A stretch of DNA of 32,555 nt. It comes from Ignavibacteriae bacterium HGW-Ignavibacteriae-2. GTDB lineage: Bacteria > Bacteroidota > Ignavibacteria > Ignavibacteriales > Melioribacteraceae. The stretch is from NCBI GenBank assembly GCA_002839805.1, contig PGYT01000054.1, forward strand, positions 1 through 32,555, read 5' to 3'. The position numbers and the translations under genes were made by a program. Each line of letters opens with the position of its first letter. Positions within the stretch are counted from its first letter, which is position 1. Positions 24,137 to 32,555 of the stretch are shown here, one piece after another. Below the pieces are notes generated by a model that had not been told where the DNA came from, searched no databases, and was given only the letters and a program-made list of their open reading frames with translations.

Positions 24137-24652
24137 TTAAATCCACAATTTTCTAAAAAAGTAAGCGAACATGTAGGCGCCGGCAAATATTGCAAACATA
24201 GTAATTAGCCCGCCTGTGGACATTACTGCCATGCCGCTTAAAGCCGCTCCGCTTGTGCAGCCTCTGCCAAGCTGTGCGCCTATTCCCCATAACAAGCCAC
24301 CAATTAAAGCGCCCGCAACTCTAAATTTAGTAGTTGTATGCGGTCCTTTTTCCAATTTAAAATTCAGGCGGTTAGATACTAATCCCGATAAAAATGCGCC
24401 TATCAATACTCCAGTAACTTCAAAAACAAGCCAATTCATAAGAGGACTTCCGCCGTGTTCTGTACCATATTCCTGATAAAATTTCGTAGACGCAGTGTGC
24501 GCTGGTGCAACACTTTCGGCAACTGTAACCGCGTAACTTTTAATGGCACCGCTGGCACCTAAACCTCTACCGGTGATATAAATAGTAGCTACCAAAAGCA
24601 AACCCAGTAAAACTCCTGCTAAATATGGGTTCATGTATTTTTTCTCTTCCAT
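24137..24652 (-). CDS. YeeE/YedE family membrane protein (small, half-size)
   Basis: A 171-residue protein with about four membrane segments and the signature LGRGCTSGAALSG (C132). It is the second, half-size YeeE unit; paired half-size units of this family usually form one transporter or work with each other. The polar loop at 44-75 is longer than usual. ATG start, lying eight bases downstream of the cytochrome b gene and immediately upstream of the large YeeE-rhodanese gene. Import or efflux of thiosulfate or another sulfur anion is the probable role. Confidence 0.88.
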   Translation of the reverse strand: MEEKKYMNPYLAGVLLGLLLVATIYITGRGLGASGAIKSYAVTVAESVAPAHTASTKFYQEYGTEHGGSPLMNWLVFEVTGVLIGAFLSGLVSNRLNFKLEKGPHTTTKFRVAGALIGGLLWGIGAQLGRGCTSGAALSGMAVMSTGGLITMFAIFAGAYMFAYFFRKLWI

Positions 24653-24660
24653 AATATCCT

Positions 24661-25323
24661 CTAATCTAAATTTTGTGTGGATAATTTTGGTTCGTTAATT
24701 TTTTTATCATTCTCATCTTCCAACTCTTCATATCCTGTTAACATAGCTTTAAGATTCGAGGTAATTGTATCACCGGTTGTGATCAAATAAAGATGTGTAA
24801 TAATGAATACAACAAGTAAAATTGCTGCCACGGTATGAAATATCGCTATGAATTCCAATGTTTTTATATTTATAGCTTCCACACCATGTTTTGAAGGATA
24901 ACGGTAAAAAATATAGAGCAATCCGGACGTAACGCTTAATGGTATTACTAAGACTTTCAAACTAAAATAAGTGATTTTTTGCAGAGGATTTAGTTTACTC
25001 AAAACACTTTTTTTAGTAGGGTGGGGCGCGTTCCTGAAAATTCCGAAAATATAATAATTGAGCTGTGCTTTAATGTTCTTTAAAGTCGGAATGTATTGTT
25101 TATACTCGCCTGTGCTTAAATGCCAGAAAATGGCAAAAGCAATTAAAATAATCAACATATATGCAGCTATATTATGATATCTAACCGCATCTCGGAAGCC
25201 GAAGAAACTGTAAGTACCGTGAATTTCGAATCCTGTAAATGCGAGAAAAAATATTAGAATCGCCTGCATCCAATGCCAGAATCTTTCAAAACTTTTATAG
25301 ATATAAAATTGTTTTTTAATCAT
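24661..25323 (-). CDS. Membrane cytochrome b (b561/FdnI-like)
   Basis: A 220-residue integral protein with four membrane segments and histidines placed as heme ligands: H17 (ERFWHWMQ), RYHNIAAY, FWHLSTGEYKQY, and AIFHTVAA / THLYLI in the last helices. This is the cytochrome b subunit type of formate dehydrogenase and thiosulfate reductase, linking the quinone pool to a periplasmic partner. Its ATG overlaps the end of the octaheme cytochrome gene by four bases, a translational coupling that marks the two as a complex: quinol to cytochrome b to octaheme cytochrome. Confidence 0.9.
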   Translation of the reverse strand: MIKKQFYIYKSFERFWHWMQAILIFFLAFTGFEIHGTYSFFGFRDAVRYHNIAAYMLIILIAFAIFWHLSTGEYKQYIPTLKNIKAQLNYYIFGIFRNAPHPTKKSVLSKLNPLQKITYFSLKVLVIPLSVTSGLLYIFYRYPSKHGVEAINIKTLEFIAIFHTVAAILLVVFIITHLYLITTGDTITSNLKAMLTGYEELEDENDKKINEPKLSTQNLD

Positions 25324-26897
25324 TTTGAAACCTCTTTACCCAATTTTCTGTAGGAAAAAAATCTAATGATGGCATGAATTAATATTCCGATAATCGTTAG
25401 AATTACTAACCACTTTCCACCTGTATCGACAACTGTGGAATAATCTCTTCCAGGCAGGTAAAAATCATTTAATCCCGCCAGACGCGAATCGTTTCTAGTA
25501 TGGCATTCGTTACATTGTACTGAATTTTCTTTCGCGGCGACCATATGATTTATAGGCCAATACATCTCAGTTTTGAGGAAAGAAACTTTACCGCTGAAGG
25601 GAAGATTTAACTCCTTCATTCCCGCTTCGGACGCAGTCAGCCAATTAAAATCTTTCCAATATGCGCCTTCACCTTTTTTATCGGCGAAAAGTTTAGGTTG
25701 TATAAGTAGTTTATTTACCGGGTCAAAAGGTTGTTTTGCAACGTGAATTTTGACGGGAATAATTTTCGATTCATCATCTAAGTAAGATCCGTTTAGCTTG
25801 TTTAAAACAAGAGGTTTAGTTGTATCCTGAATTTTATCCCCTTCAAGATAATGCGAAGCGGTACCGTTAAACCAAATATAATCAGGCTTAATATTTTTCT
25901 TCCAAACAAAACTTCCTTTAATAGACATATAGGAATGATTGCCAAGACTGTCTTCTTCAATAAATGGTTCACCGTCATTTAATTTACCGGCGGTCGACCA
26001 ATCCCAGTACATTTTTGTGGCGTTAGCTTTTGCGTAGGTTGGTATATGACAACTTTGACAAGCGACTTTTAATGTGTGTTCATTTAGAATATCATCATCG
26101 TGAGGGGTTTCAGTGTGGCATTGCTCACAATTATTTCGGTTGTGGCTCATTGAAGAAAGAGAATAAACCTTACCCGAAATATTATGCTGTTCGGTTGTGT
26201 GACAGTCAACACACTGCAAATTGACACCATCTACAGACATATGAATGTCAATGTCTTTTGATGGTTCGAACATTGCCATTTCCAGGTCACCATGTTTAAC
26301 GTTATTGCCGCCGCCTCCGAAGAAATGACAAACACCGCAATTACTTCTTTTTGGTTTGCCTACGCTGGCTGCGATTTTATTGAAATCAAGTGTCATTAAA
26401 GGCAATCCGCCTTTTTCGGGAGCTTTGGCGTAAGTCTCGGTATTATCGTGACAAACCAGGCAATCGATATTTGTAGAATCGGTATATATTTTACCTTTAC
26501 TGTCCATCCCATAACCTATATGGCATTTGGCGCAGCTTTCTTCATTCCCTTTGGTACCGATACAAAAATTGTTGATCGCGTTTCTTTTTCCCAGGTATAT
26601 TACTCCGCGACCTTCTACATATTCCTCTCGTTCCCAATTCCAGTGATTTGAATTCATCACCTGATGAGCAGTTAAGTTATGACAGGATTCGCATGCTTTT
26701 GTTACTTGCTGGGGTGAAATAAATTTCTGCTGAAGCACGGCGAATTTACTGTGATCAACAGAAGGTTTTTCAGTTCTTGTAAATTTCTCTTTTAGTTTAA
26801 TTAATGTAGTTGGTTCGTAATCTTTTTGAGAAAGAGTACCTACGGCAAGAACAATTAATAAACCTATAAAGGCAAGAATCAATACTACTTTTTTCAT
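25320..26897 (-). CDS. Octaheme cytochrome c, tetrathionate reductase (OTR) family
   Basis: A 525-residue protein with exactly eight CxxCH heme motifs, starting at residues 69, 122, 146, 187, 229, 257, 280 and 462. An N-terminal signal anchor (residues 3-22) and a C-terminal membrane helix (WLVILTIIGILIHAIIRFF) place it at the periplasmic face. The motif number, spacing and large heme-free stretch between hemes 7 and 8 match the octaheme tetrathionate reductase family of Shewanella, whose members reduce tetrathionate and, in vitro, nitrite and hydroxylamine. The four-base overlap with the cytochrome b gene and the YeeE genes downstream support a sulfur-oxyanion role. A MarR-type operator candidate precedes it. 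Confidence 0.93.
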   Translation of the reverse strand: MKKVVLILAFIGLLIVLAVGTLSQKDYEPTTLIKLKEKFTRTEKPSVDHSKFAVLQQKFISPQQVTKACESCHNLTAHQVMNSNHWNWEREEYVEGRGVIYLGKRNAINNFCIGTKGNEESCAKCHIGYGMDSKGKIYTDSTNIDCLVCHDNTETYAKAPEKGGLPLMTLDFNKIAASVGKPKRSNCGVCHFFGGGGNNVKHGDLEMAMFEPSKDIDIHMSVDGVNLQCVDCHTTEQHNISGKVYSLSSMSHNRNNCEQCHTETPHDDDILNEHTLKVACQSCHIPTYAKANATKMYWDWSTAGKLNDGEPFIEEDSLGNHSYMSIKGSFVWKKNIKPDYIWFNGTASHYLEGDKIQDTTKPLVLNKLNGSYLDDESKIIPVKIHVAKQPFDPVNKLLIQPKLFADKKGEGAYWKDFNWLTASEAGMKELNLPFSGKVSFLKTEMYWPINHMVAAKENSVQCNECHTRNDSRLAGLNDFYLPGRDYSTVVDTGGKWLVILTIIGILIHAIIRFFSYRKLGKEVSK

Positions 26898-26928
26898 AAT
26901 GTTACTCTGATTTTGATTAATCCGAACT

Positions 26929-26953
26929 AATTTATTTTATAGGCTAAAATTAT
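26929..26953. promoter_or_regulatory. Operator-like inverted repeat before the octaheme cytochrome operon
   Basis: Forward strand: TTATTTTATAGGCTAAAAT within 26929-26953, arms TTTTA / TAAAA around a five-base centre. It matches the 27415-27441 element at all but a few positions (shared TTATTTTATA-nn-CTAAAAT). It lies 32-56 bases upstream of the cytochrome start and overlaps the marR stop codon. Confidence 0.6.
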
Positions 26954-27399
26954 GTTTCTTCGACCCATTTTTTAAAAACATCCACAAGAATCTGCATCGA
27001 AAAGAAAATTTTATCCATATCATCACCCTGGACATTTTTAAGAATATCCTCATGAAGTTTATGGTAGTTCTGATTAAGATTAAGAATTAATGGGGAAGCT
27101 TTTGGCAGAAGTTTAACAATAATATTTCTTTTATCATTTTCATCAGGAATTCTTACGATGAGCTTTTTCGCCTCTAAAGAGACTAAAATATGGGTAATTC
27201 TGCCTGCTGTTAATTTTAATTTTTCGCGTAACTCCTTTATTGTAAAGGAATTGTGGAAGGCGAAAAGTTTTAACAACCTCACTTCAGTGGGCGACAGATT
27301 AAAACTTGCGGCGAAATATTCTTCTTTAATTGTACAATTGCGGGTTAAATCGCATATCATCTCTGCAAGAACTTCGTAATCGTTATTTCTTTTTGACAT
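26950..27399 (-). CDS. MarR-family transcriptional regulator
   Basis: A 149-residue winged-helix protein. The DNA-binding part runs from SPTEVRLLKLFAFHN through TIKELREKLKLTAGRITHILVSLEAKKLIVRIPDENDKRN, the usual MarR layout with the D-x-R wing (DENDKRN). MarR proteins bind palindromes as dimers and release them on ligand or thiol change. Two cysteines (C12 and C21) are near the N-terminus. The gene stands directly upstream of the octaheme cytochrome operon in the same direction, and similar inverted repeats lie before both, so it probably represses itself and that operon. The signal may be a sulfur compound. Confidence 0.93.
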   Translation of the reverse strand: MSKRNNDYEVLAEMICDLTRNCTIKEEYFAASFNLSPTEVRLLKLFAFHNSFTIKELREKLKLTAGRITHILVSLEAKKLIVRIPDENDKRNIIVKLLPKASPLILNLNQNYHKLHEDILKNVQGDDMDKIFFSMQILVDVFKKWVEET

Positions 27400-27414
27400 C
27401 TGTTCAACAATTAT

Positions 27415-27441
27415 AAATTATTTTATACCCTAAAATAATTT
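27415..27441. promoter_or_regulatory. Operator of marR: 11-bp perfect inverted repeat
   Basis: AAATTATTTTA, spacer TACCC, TAAAATAATTT: perfect 11-bp arms 16 bases before the marR start codon, as expected for autoregulation. A closely similar element occurs at 26929-26953. Confidence 0.75.
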
Positions 27442-27962
27442 GTAAATTTTGATTAGTCAAATATAATTTGATAAAGCGGAATAATTTTTTTTGTGAGAAT
27501 AATTTTTATACTCGAAGGGAGGAAATATTTTTTTAATACCCATAAAAATTATCATGATCGAATCTGCTTAAGAAGACATAAAATAAGAAAACAGCTCCTT
27601 AAGTTTCCCTGGGGGATAGTAGATTGTAGGAAATATTATAGTTTAACTTCCATTGGACGGAACATAATTATGATAAGTATCGCTCAAACCGGTAAAAGAA
27701 TTTTATAAATAACTTAAGAATTTCTTTTTGATTTTCTGGTGCTTCCATATTAATGCATCTTTAATTTAACTGCATCAGTACAAAATGGCGTCGCAAATTA
27801 CAGACACCTTTAGTAACCGGATTGTAAATCCGCCCTATAAATAAAAACCGCTCATACTCAGATCAATTGAGCAACAAACTTTATCAGCTTAGTCAATAGG
27901 GTGTGTAATCCTATATTACTGATTATTAACTGATAAAAAAGAAGCCGCACTTAGAAAATCTA
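27442..27962. other. Non-coding stretch between marR and the cotransporter gene
   Basis: No gene was recognised. An open frame on the plus strand (27493-27708) has no ribosome binding site and an unlikely protein composition. A small hairpin GGATT-GTA-AATCC lies near 27822. The end nearest 27962 follows the stop of the minus-strand cotransporter gene; no clear terminator is seen there. Confidence 0.45.
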
Positions 27963-30194
27963 TTAATTCTCTTTAATTGCTATTTCATGACCTGCTCTCA
28001 CAAAGAGTATATCTTTGATGTTCGTAAACTTTTTAAAGAATTCTCCCTTTTCCTGAATAATTTTACCAAGAGAGAAACCCATTATAACAAGATCTACATT
28101 CTCCGAATTATTTATAACAAGTGATTCATAAGGCGTTGAGTTTTTGTTCCATGTAACTTTGTTAACATTCTTTTTGGAAAAAGGAATTCTTCCTTTATCA
28201 ATTAAGTCATTTAGTTCTTCAATTTCATTTTCCATTTCGTCTTCATCAAAAGCAACACAAAGCTCAATTTCACTTCCTTTCCACTCTTTATGACCAAGAA
28301 GGATGTAGGCTAAATATATCATTAAGTTTGCATTTCGGTAATCGCCCGGAGTTAACCAAATATTTATTTTTTTTCTATATCCGAAATGACGCTCCGAAGA
28401 CCTCAGAACACAAATATTAAAGTTTACGAATGAAGCAAATTGACAGCCGTCAATTATGTCATTTATGTCTTCATGATCATCCTCATGAAATTCGAAAAGA
28501 ATACTATTGTTTTCCATTCCAGAAATGCCGGGGATTTGAACGATTTGAGCCACTGCGGTTTTAAAACTCGGTGAAATTAATGTGTCAACATAAATGCCAG
28601 CATTGGTATCCCTGCTCTGCTTGATCAGCTGTTCTAATCTTAATTTTGATTCGGTGTTAGTGCCATCATTCAAGTGTCCTTTAATAAAATGGATAAACGT
28701 TCCGAATCCGTGATGATGAGATATCCAACGCAGTAAATCGAATGGAGCTAACCTGGTTGATGAGTTTGACGAAACTGCAATAAAAGATGGTCTCCATCCG
28801 CTGGGTGATTTTTCACTTTGTTTCTTTTGTATAAGAACCTGAAGTTTTCTTGTCAATTGGAAGAGAACGCCTTTTAGCATATTTGAGAGATCGTCTTCAT
28901 CTCTGCCTCTTTTTAAGCTCATGTATAAAAGTATGATGAACACGATTGACAGGAAGGCATATAATGGAGCCATCTGAAACATCATTATAAAACATGCTAC
29001 TGCACCGAGCAAAGACAAATACCATTTTGATCTAAATGTAGGTCGGTACGATGGGTTGCCTGCAAAGTGCTCCATAAAACTTACAAGGCATAATGAGCCG
29101 TAAGTAATCATGAAAAACATACTTATAATTTGCGCGACAAAATCAACGCTTCCCATGGAAACAAAAATTAAAGCTATCACTCCGGTCACAATAGTAGCAT
29201 TAACCGGCTCATTCGAAGAGCCTTTTCCTTTGCCTAATATTTTATTTAGTGGGCTGATAGGAAAAATTTTATCGACAGCTAAAGCCTGCATTGTTCTTGG
29301 AGCAATTAATATCGAACCAATGGCTGAGGAAAGAGAAGCCGCGGCTAATCCGATAGGAATAATAGGATCCCATACAGCAACTTTGCCCATTGCGAACTGA
29401 TCAGCCGCCAATTCTTCCGGGGATAAACTCATTGATAGTTTAAAGACAACTAAAACATATACCACCATTCCTACAAGTGTTGCCGATAATGTTCCTAACG
29501 GAATTGATTTCCTCGGGTTTTTGAGGTCGCCGGACAAACCCACTCCAGCTGTCATACCTGTAAAAGCAGGGAAAATTATTGCAAACACAATAAAGAAATC
29601 ATCACCGTTGGCAATCTTTTGAAAAATATCAAGCGAACCGCTTTCCTTTGCTGTACCACCTGCAAAAAACATCGCCAATGAAATAGCAAGTATTGACACA
29701 ACAATCCATAAAGCTGTTACACCAATGTCTGCCCCTTTTCTAAAAATTATATAAAGTAAAATCAGAGTTCCGGGAATGCTAACCATCCATACACTGAGTT
29801 GAATTCCGGCAGAATCTTTTATCCAGGCAAAAAGGGGAGTAAAGGCCTCACCAAAAGCAATCATGTAAAACGCCACTGATATTGCCTGTGAAAAATAGAG
29901 CGAGATACCAATTGTTCCGCCGACCATAGAGCCGAATGATCGACTAATAATATAATACTCGCCGCCTCCTTCAACTTTTAAGTTTGTGGCGATTTCAGCA
30001 ATTGCCAAAGCAGTAGGAATTGTAATAGCATGCCCAATTAAAATGATCAGCAATGATCCCATCAAACCAACATTGGCAACCGCATAACCAAAGCGGAGAA
30101 ATAAGATTGCCCCTAAAATAGTGCTTATTGCAGCTAGAAAGACCGGTGCAGTTCCAAATCCATGCCCTTTTGAGTTTGATACTTTACTTTTCAT
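27963..30194 (-). CDS. Cation-chloride cotransporter-type permease (SLC12 family)
   Basis: A 743-residue protein. The N-terminal 440 residues carry about 12 membrane segments with the APC-fold opening GTAPVFLAAISTILGAILFLRFGYAV and GGGEYYIISRSFGSMVGG, as in Na/K/Cl cotransporters and bacterial homologues. The remaining 300 residues are cytosolic: IAVSSNSSTRLAPFDLLRWISHHHGFGTF and NIWLTPGDYRNANLMIYLAYILL resemble the SLC12 C-terminal (universal-stress-like) regulatory domain. It likely moves ions or amino acids with cations; the ions cannot be told by eye. ATG start at 30194. It stands alone. Confidence 0.88.
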   Translation of the reverse strand: MKSKVSNSKGHGFGTAPVFLAAISTILGAILFLRFGYAVANVGLMGSLLIILIGHAITIPTALAIAEIATNLKVEGGGEYYIISRSFGSMVGGTIGISLYFSQAISVAFYMIAFGEAFTPLFAWIKDSAGIQLSVWMVSIPGTLILLYIIFRKGADIGVTALWIVVSILAISLAMFFAGGTAKESGSLDIFQKIANGDDFFIVFAIIFPAFTGMTAGVGLSGDLKNPRKSIPLGTLSATLVGMVVYVLVVFKLSMSLSPEELAADQFAMGKVAVWDPIIPIGLAAASLSSAIGSILIAPRTMQALAVDKIFPISPLNKILGKGKGSSNEPVNATIVTGVIALIFVSMGSVDFVAQIISMFFMITYGSLCLVSFMEHFAGNPSYRPTFRSKWYLSLLGAVACFIMMFQMAPLYAFLSIVFIILLYMSLKRGRDEDDLSNMLKGVLFQLTRKLQVLIQKKQSEKSPSGWRPSFIAVSSNSSTRLAPFDLLRWISHHHGFGTFIHFIKGHLNDGTNTESKLRLEQLIKQSRDTNAGIYVDTLISPSFKTAVAQIVQIPGISGMENNSILFEFHEDDHEDINDIIDGCQFASFVNFNICVLRSSERHFGYRKKINIWLTPGDYRNANLMIYLAYILLGHKEWKGSEIELCVAFDEDEMENEIEELNDLIDKGRIPFSKKNVNKVTWNKNSTPYESLVINNSENVDLVIMGFSLGKIIQEKGEFFKKFTNIKDILFVRAGHEIAIKEN

Positions 30195-31026
30195 TTGTGC
30201 TTCCCATTTTACATAAGAAAAAATTCCAAATTTTTACTAAAGCGCAGCTGTCATACCAATTACAATGCCTTTTCGTTAATATGCTTACTTATATAAATAG
30301 AAGCAATAATTCCTGAGCCAGAACCCAATAAATAATTTTAATGAAAAAGTCATTGCCCGAATATTATAATTGTTTAGTCCTGAAATAGGTTACCTCATTA
30401 GTAGTTTTGAAGCGTTAGATTTATATGTAAAATTGTTTACCCCACCTGATTTACTCTTGTTGCAAGCGTTTTTCAGATAGTTGTAAAAAACTCGCCTCAG
30501 TATTATAACCAATGTAACAAAATCATCCAAATCCGATATTTCAAATTACTTAATTTGAGGGAATCATTTGCCCGATAACAAACCTTGTATAATTCGTATA
30601 AAGGGTGTTAATAACAAATCTCTTTCTGTCTCAGATTAATTGGAGATAGAAAGTCACAATTATACGGCAAGTAATTTACTATATCAATTACCGGAGATAT
30701 TTTAAAGTGATCGAAAAATATTTGCCGATGATGCGACAGATTCAGGCAATTAATACGAGTAATAAGGTAATGATTTTCAATTAGCCAGTCTTATGATATT
30801 GTTCGTCTGTATTTCAGGGAAACATATCTGCATAATTCTAAACCTTATTACTTGAATATCTCATTGCCATCAACCGGTGAACCTGATATTATAGTTGTTA
30901 TGCCTTATACTTAGTATAGTAATGAGGAAGGATAATACTTTTTCTGTGTTACATTAGTAAATAAAAAAGCCTCTCCCGATTTTCGAAAGAGGCTTTATTT
31001 TGTTGTCCTTTAAGGACTTATGTTTG
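30195..31026. other. Long non-coding gap with terminator at its end
   Basis: More than 800 bases without a recognisable gene. One open stretch of about 45 codons on the plus strand (about 30777-30914, ending TAG) reads as protein-like but has no start codon or ribosome binding site, so it may be a remnant. At 30243-30259 on the minus strand TTGGTATG-ACAG-CTGCG keeps the GG and GC of a sigma-54 promoter at the right spacing, 49 bases before the cotransporter gene; weak. The terminator at 30966-30996 is listed separately. Confidence 0.45.
30966..30996 (-). terminator. Intrinsic terminator of tRNA-Arg(ACG)
   Basis: AAAGCCTCT paired with AGAGGCTTT, with an inner CGA/TCG pair. On the minus strand the stem is followed by six T. 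It lies 31 bases after the tRNA 3' end in its reading direction. Confidence 0.85.
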
Positions 31027-31090
<64 letters not shown>

Positions 31091-31100
<10 letters not shown>

Positions 31101-31306
31101 ATATTAAAATAAAATTTTCAACTACTCGTCCGGCGTAGTCTGTTTTTAGACGAAGACGGAAGCTATGAGCGCATAATAAAATAAAATTTTCAACTACTCG
31201 TCCGGCGTAGTCTGTTTTTAGACGAAGTCGGAGACTATGAGCGCATAATAAAATAAAATTTTCAACTACTCGTCCGGCGTAGTTTGTTTTTAGACGAAGT
31301 CGGAAG
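31091..31306. repeat. Three 72-bp tandem repeats growing from the tRNA-Arg 5' end
   Basis: Units begin at 31091, 31163 and 31235. Each starts CTATG(A/G)G(C/T)GCAT (forward strand), followed by a T- and A-rich spacer, ACTACTCGTCCGGCGTAG, and a short hairpin GTCTG-TTTTT-AGAC (GTTTG in the last), ending CGGAAG or similar. The first ten bases of unit 1 are the tRNA's own 5' end; the later units read as the 5' end of a slightly different tRNA (minus strand GCGCTCATAG). Confidence 0.9.
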
Positions 31307-32412
31307 CAAAAAATGAAAATTTAAAATACAAAGAACAAAATTATTCTAAATACAATTTAGAATTAATAGCGTAAAAAAATAGAGAAGAAATATACAATAA
31401 ACGATTCTGTAATTCAAACAGAAGAATTATTTTAATCAGTTGAGTAAAGAATTTATATAAATTTTAATCAGTAAAAAATTAAAATGAGAGGGAATCTCCT
31501 AATAAGTTAAATTTAAAAATAATGTTTTGAATTATTTTCTTGACAAAGTACATCATTATCCTTATCGTTACAATTACCAGCCAATCAGTTGTCTTATTAT
31601 TTCGTCGCATGTCGACTATAATTGTATTTTATCCGGTTGTTTAAAAATCCGGATAAAAAATTATAATTTTTTTGTAGCACATTACAGAATTTTGACAAAA
31701 AAATATTTTTAATTACTGATAATTTTTTAGTAGTTCAAAATTAGAATAATATATTTTCCATTTTAGAATAGCTTAGGCACGGCTTTTCTGAAATTAATTA
31801 CCGGTTCTTTAATAAAAGAAAATGATTTAACAAGTGATGGGGAACAAAAAGTAATATTTATTATTTATTTACTATTTTGTTTCAAATTATGGACATTTTA
31901 TTATCCGTTAAACAATTGTTGTTCTTAAAATTACTGATTGTATTTATGTAACTGGCATTTGTGAGTTTGAAATGGCGGTTATATTTATATTATCAAATGA
32001 GGCGCACCCAGAGTTTGGGTAGAGTAATTCTAAGGATATCAGTTTAATTTGAGACAGTTGGTAAAAATTTATATTCTTTAATATAAGATAGAATGTATTT
32101 TTTTCTTGCATTATAAAAACTGCAATCTTATATTAACAATACCAGCCATCTTTAATTGTTTTTATTTAACGTTTGTCTCTATATTTGAGCGTTTAACCAT
32201 AATATTATTGTGGGGCGTGTCATTATTTTATGATTATTTCATATTCGATTTGTTTTAAGTATATGACATAATAGTGAGGTATCAGATGGCGAAATAAAAT
32301 TTTTATTCCAGCGTTTAAGTGAAGGGGCACAAGATACTTTAAACGTATTCAGGAAAAAGTTACCAGCCAAAAATAATAATTAAAGTATTCTAGCATAAAG
32401 TGGGGACTTATT
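31307..32412. other. Long AT-rich non-coding stretch
   Basis: About 1.1 kb with no gene recognised. An open frame at 31527-31712 starts with TTG, lacks a ribosome binding site and is rich in Tyr, Ile and His as expected from random AT-rich DNA. A hairpin TTATCCGG / CCGGATAA lies at 31629-31656, followed by A/T runs; it may be a weak terminator. The final bases should contain the promoter of the gene at 32413. Confidence 0.45.
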
Positions 32413-32555
32413 ATGAGGTTTAAACATTTTACAATATTCGCGTTACTGCTTTTTAGTTTTACGTGGCTTAACGCGCAAAATATTACTCTCAGCGTTGATA
32501 ATGGGACCATCGCTGAGAATGGGGGTGTGGCAACTTTTACAGCTACGGCTGATGC
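32413..32555 (+). CDS. Secreted protein with signal peptide and Calx-beta-like start, 3' end cut by the window
   Basis: ATG at 32413 opens a frame running to the window edge (47 complete codons). Residues 1-23 form a signal peptide: MRFKH, hydrophobic core FTIFALLLFSFTW, cleavage likely after LNA. The mature start, NITLSVDNGTIAENGGVATFTA, has the alternating strand pattern and the SVDNGTIAENGG turn seen at the start of Calx-beta and related adhesin repeats, as in large cell-surface proteins of Bacteroidota-related bacteria. Nothing can be said about the rest. The ribosome binding site is modest (TGGGGA). Confidence 0.75.
   Translation, partial: MRFKHFTIFALLLFSFTWLNAQNITLSVDNGTIAENGGVATFTATAD

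Noticed and set aside
27493-27708. Small gene of 71 codons
   Set aside because: No ribosome binding site, no family features, composition like translated AT-rich non-coding DNA.
30777-30914. Gene remnant in the gap before tRNA-Arg(ACG)
   Set aside because: Open for about 45 codons with protein-like wording, but it has no start codon and I can match it to no family; mentioned only in the gap entry.
31527-31712. Small gene of 61 codons
   Set aside because: TTG start without ribosome binding site, and Tyr/Ile/His-rich random-looking product.

Overview
The window looks like a chromosomal segment of an AT-rich, Gram-negative, mainly anaerobic bacterium. Multiheme cytochrome c, a lipoprotein, sigma-54 regulators, Bacteroidota-like protein sequences and a secreted Calx-beta-like protein at the right edge suggest the Ignavibacteria/Bacteroidota neighbourhood. 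That placement is an inference from gene content, not a phylogeny.

Left part (1-5439): the 3' end of ftsE, then adk, tadA and a tRNA-Arg(UCG) on the minus strand, a cold-shock gene with a textbook terminator, two small uncharacterised genes, and a B12-binding radical SAM enzyme of the DUF4070/HpnP-like type. Long non-coding AT-rich gaps separate them.

Centre (5651-18880): a PAS-PAS-AAA-Fis sigma-54 activator is divergent from about 17 tightly packed plus-strand genes. These encode two paralogous COG0731 radical SAM proteins (the second with a one-base frameshift), a DUF89 phosphatase-like protein, a CoA-disulfide-reductase-like flavoprotein, an Mrp Fe-S carrier ATPase, a CGGC-domain protein, a PNPOx-like flavin protein, a stand-alone CBM48/AMPK-like domain, a DUF5320 protein, three NifX/ORP-like small proteins, two MinD-type ATPases with 2[4Fe-4S] ferredoxin inserts, pyruvoyl arginine decarboxylase, a methyltransferase and a thioesterase. 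The core (sigma-54 activator, paired MinD/ferredoxin ATPases, NifX-like proteins, Mrp) resembles the Orange Protein (ORP) locus of sulfate reducers, here much enlarged. It is the best candidate for an under-described system: anaerobic assembly or trafficking of a metal-sulfur cofactor.

Next (19096-22829): a dps-peroxiredoxin operon with a convincing sigma-54 promoter faces a GAF-AAA-Fis activator; downstream of that lies a DUF2202 ferritin-like lipoprotein gene broken by an internal deletion.

Right part (22928-27441): a MarR gene, an octaheme tetrathionate-reductase-family cytochrome, a membrane cytochrome b and two YeeE/YedE transporters form a sulfur-oxyanion module on the minus strand. 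The same operator-like inverted repeat lies before marR and before the cytochrome operon. Then come an SLC12-type cation-chloride cotransporter, a long empty stretch, tRNA-Arg(ACG) with three 72-bp tandem repeats growing out of its 5' end, more empty AT-rich DNA, and the start of a secreted protein gene cut by the window edge.
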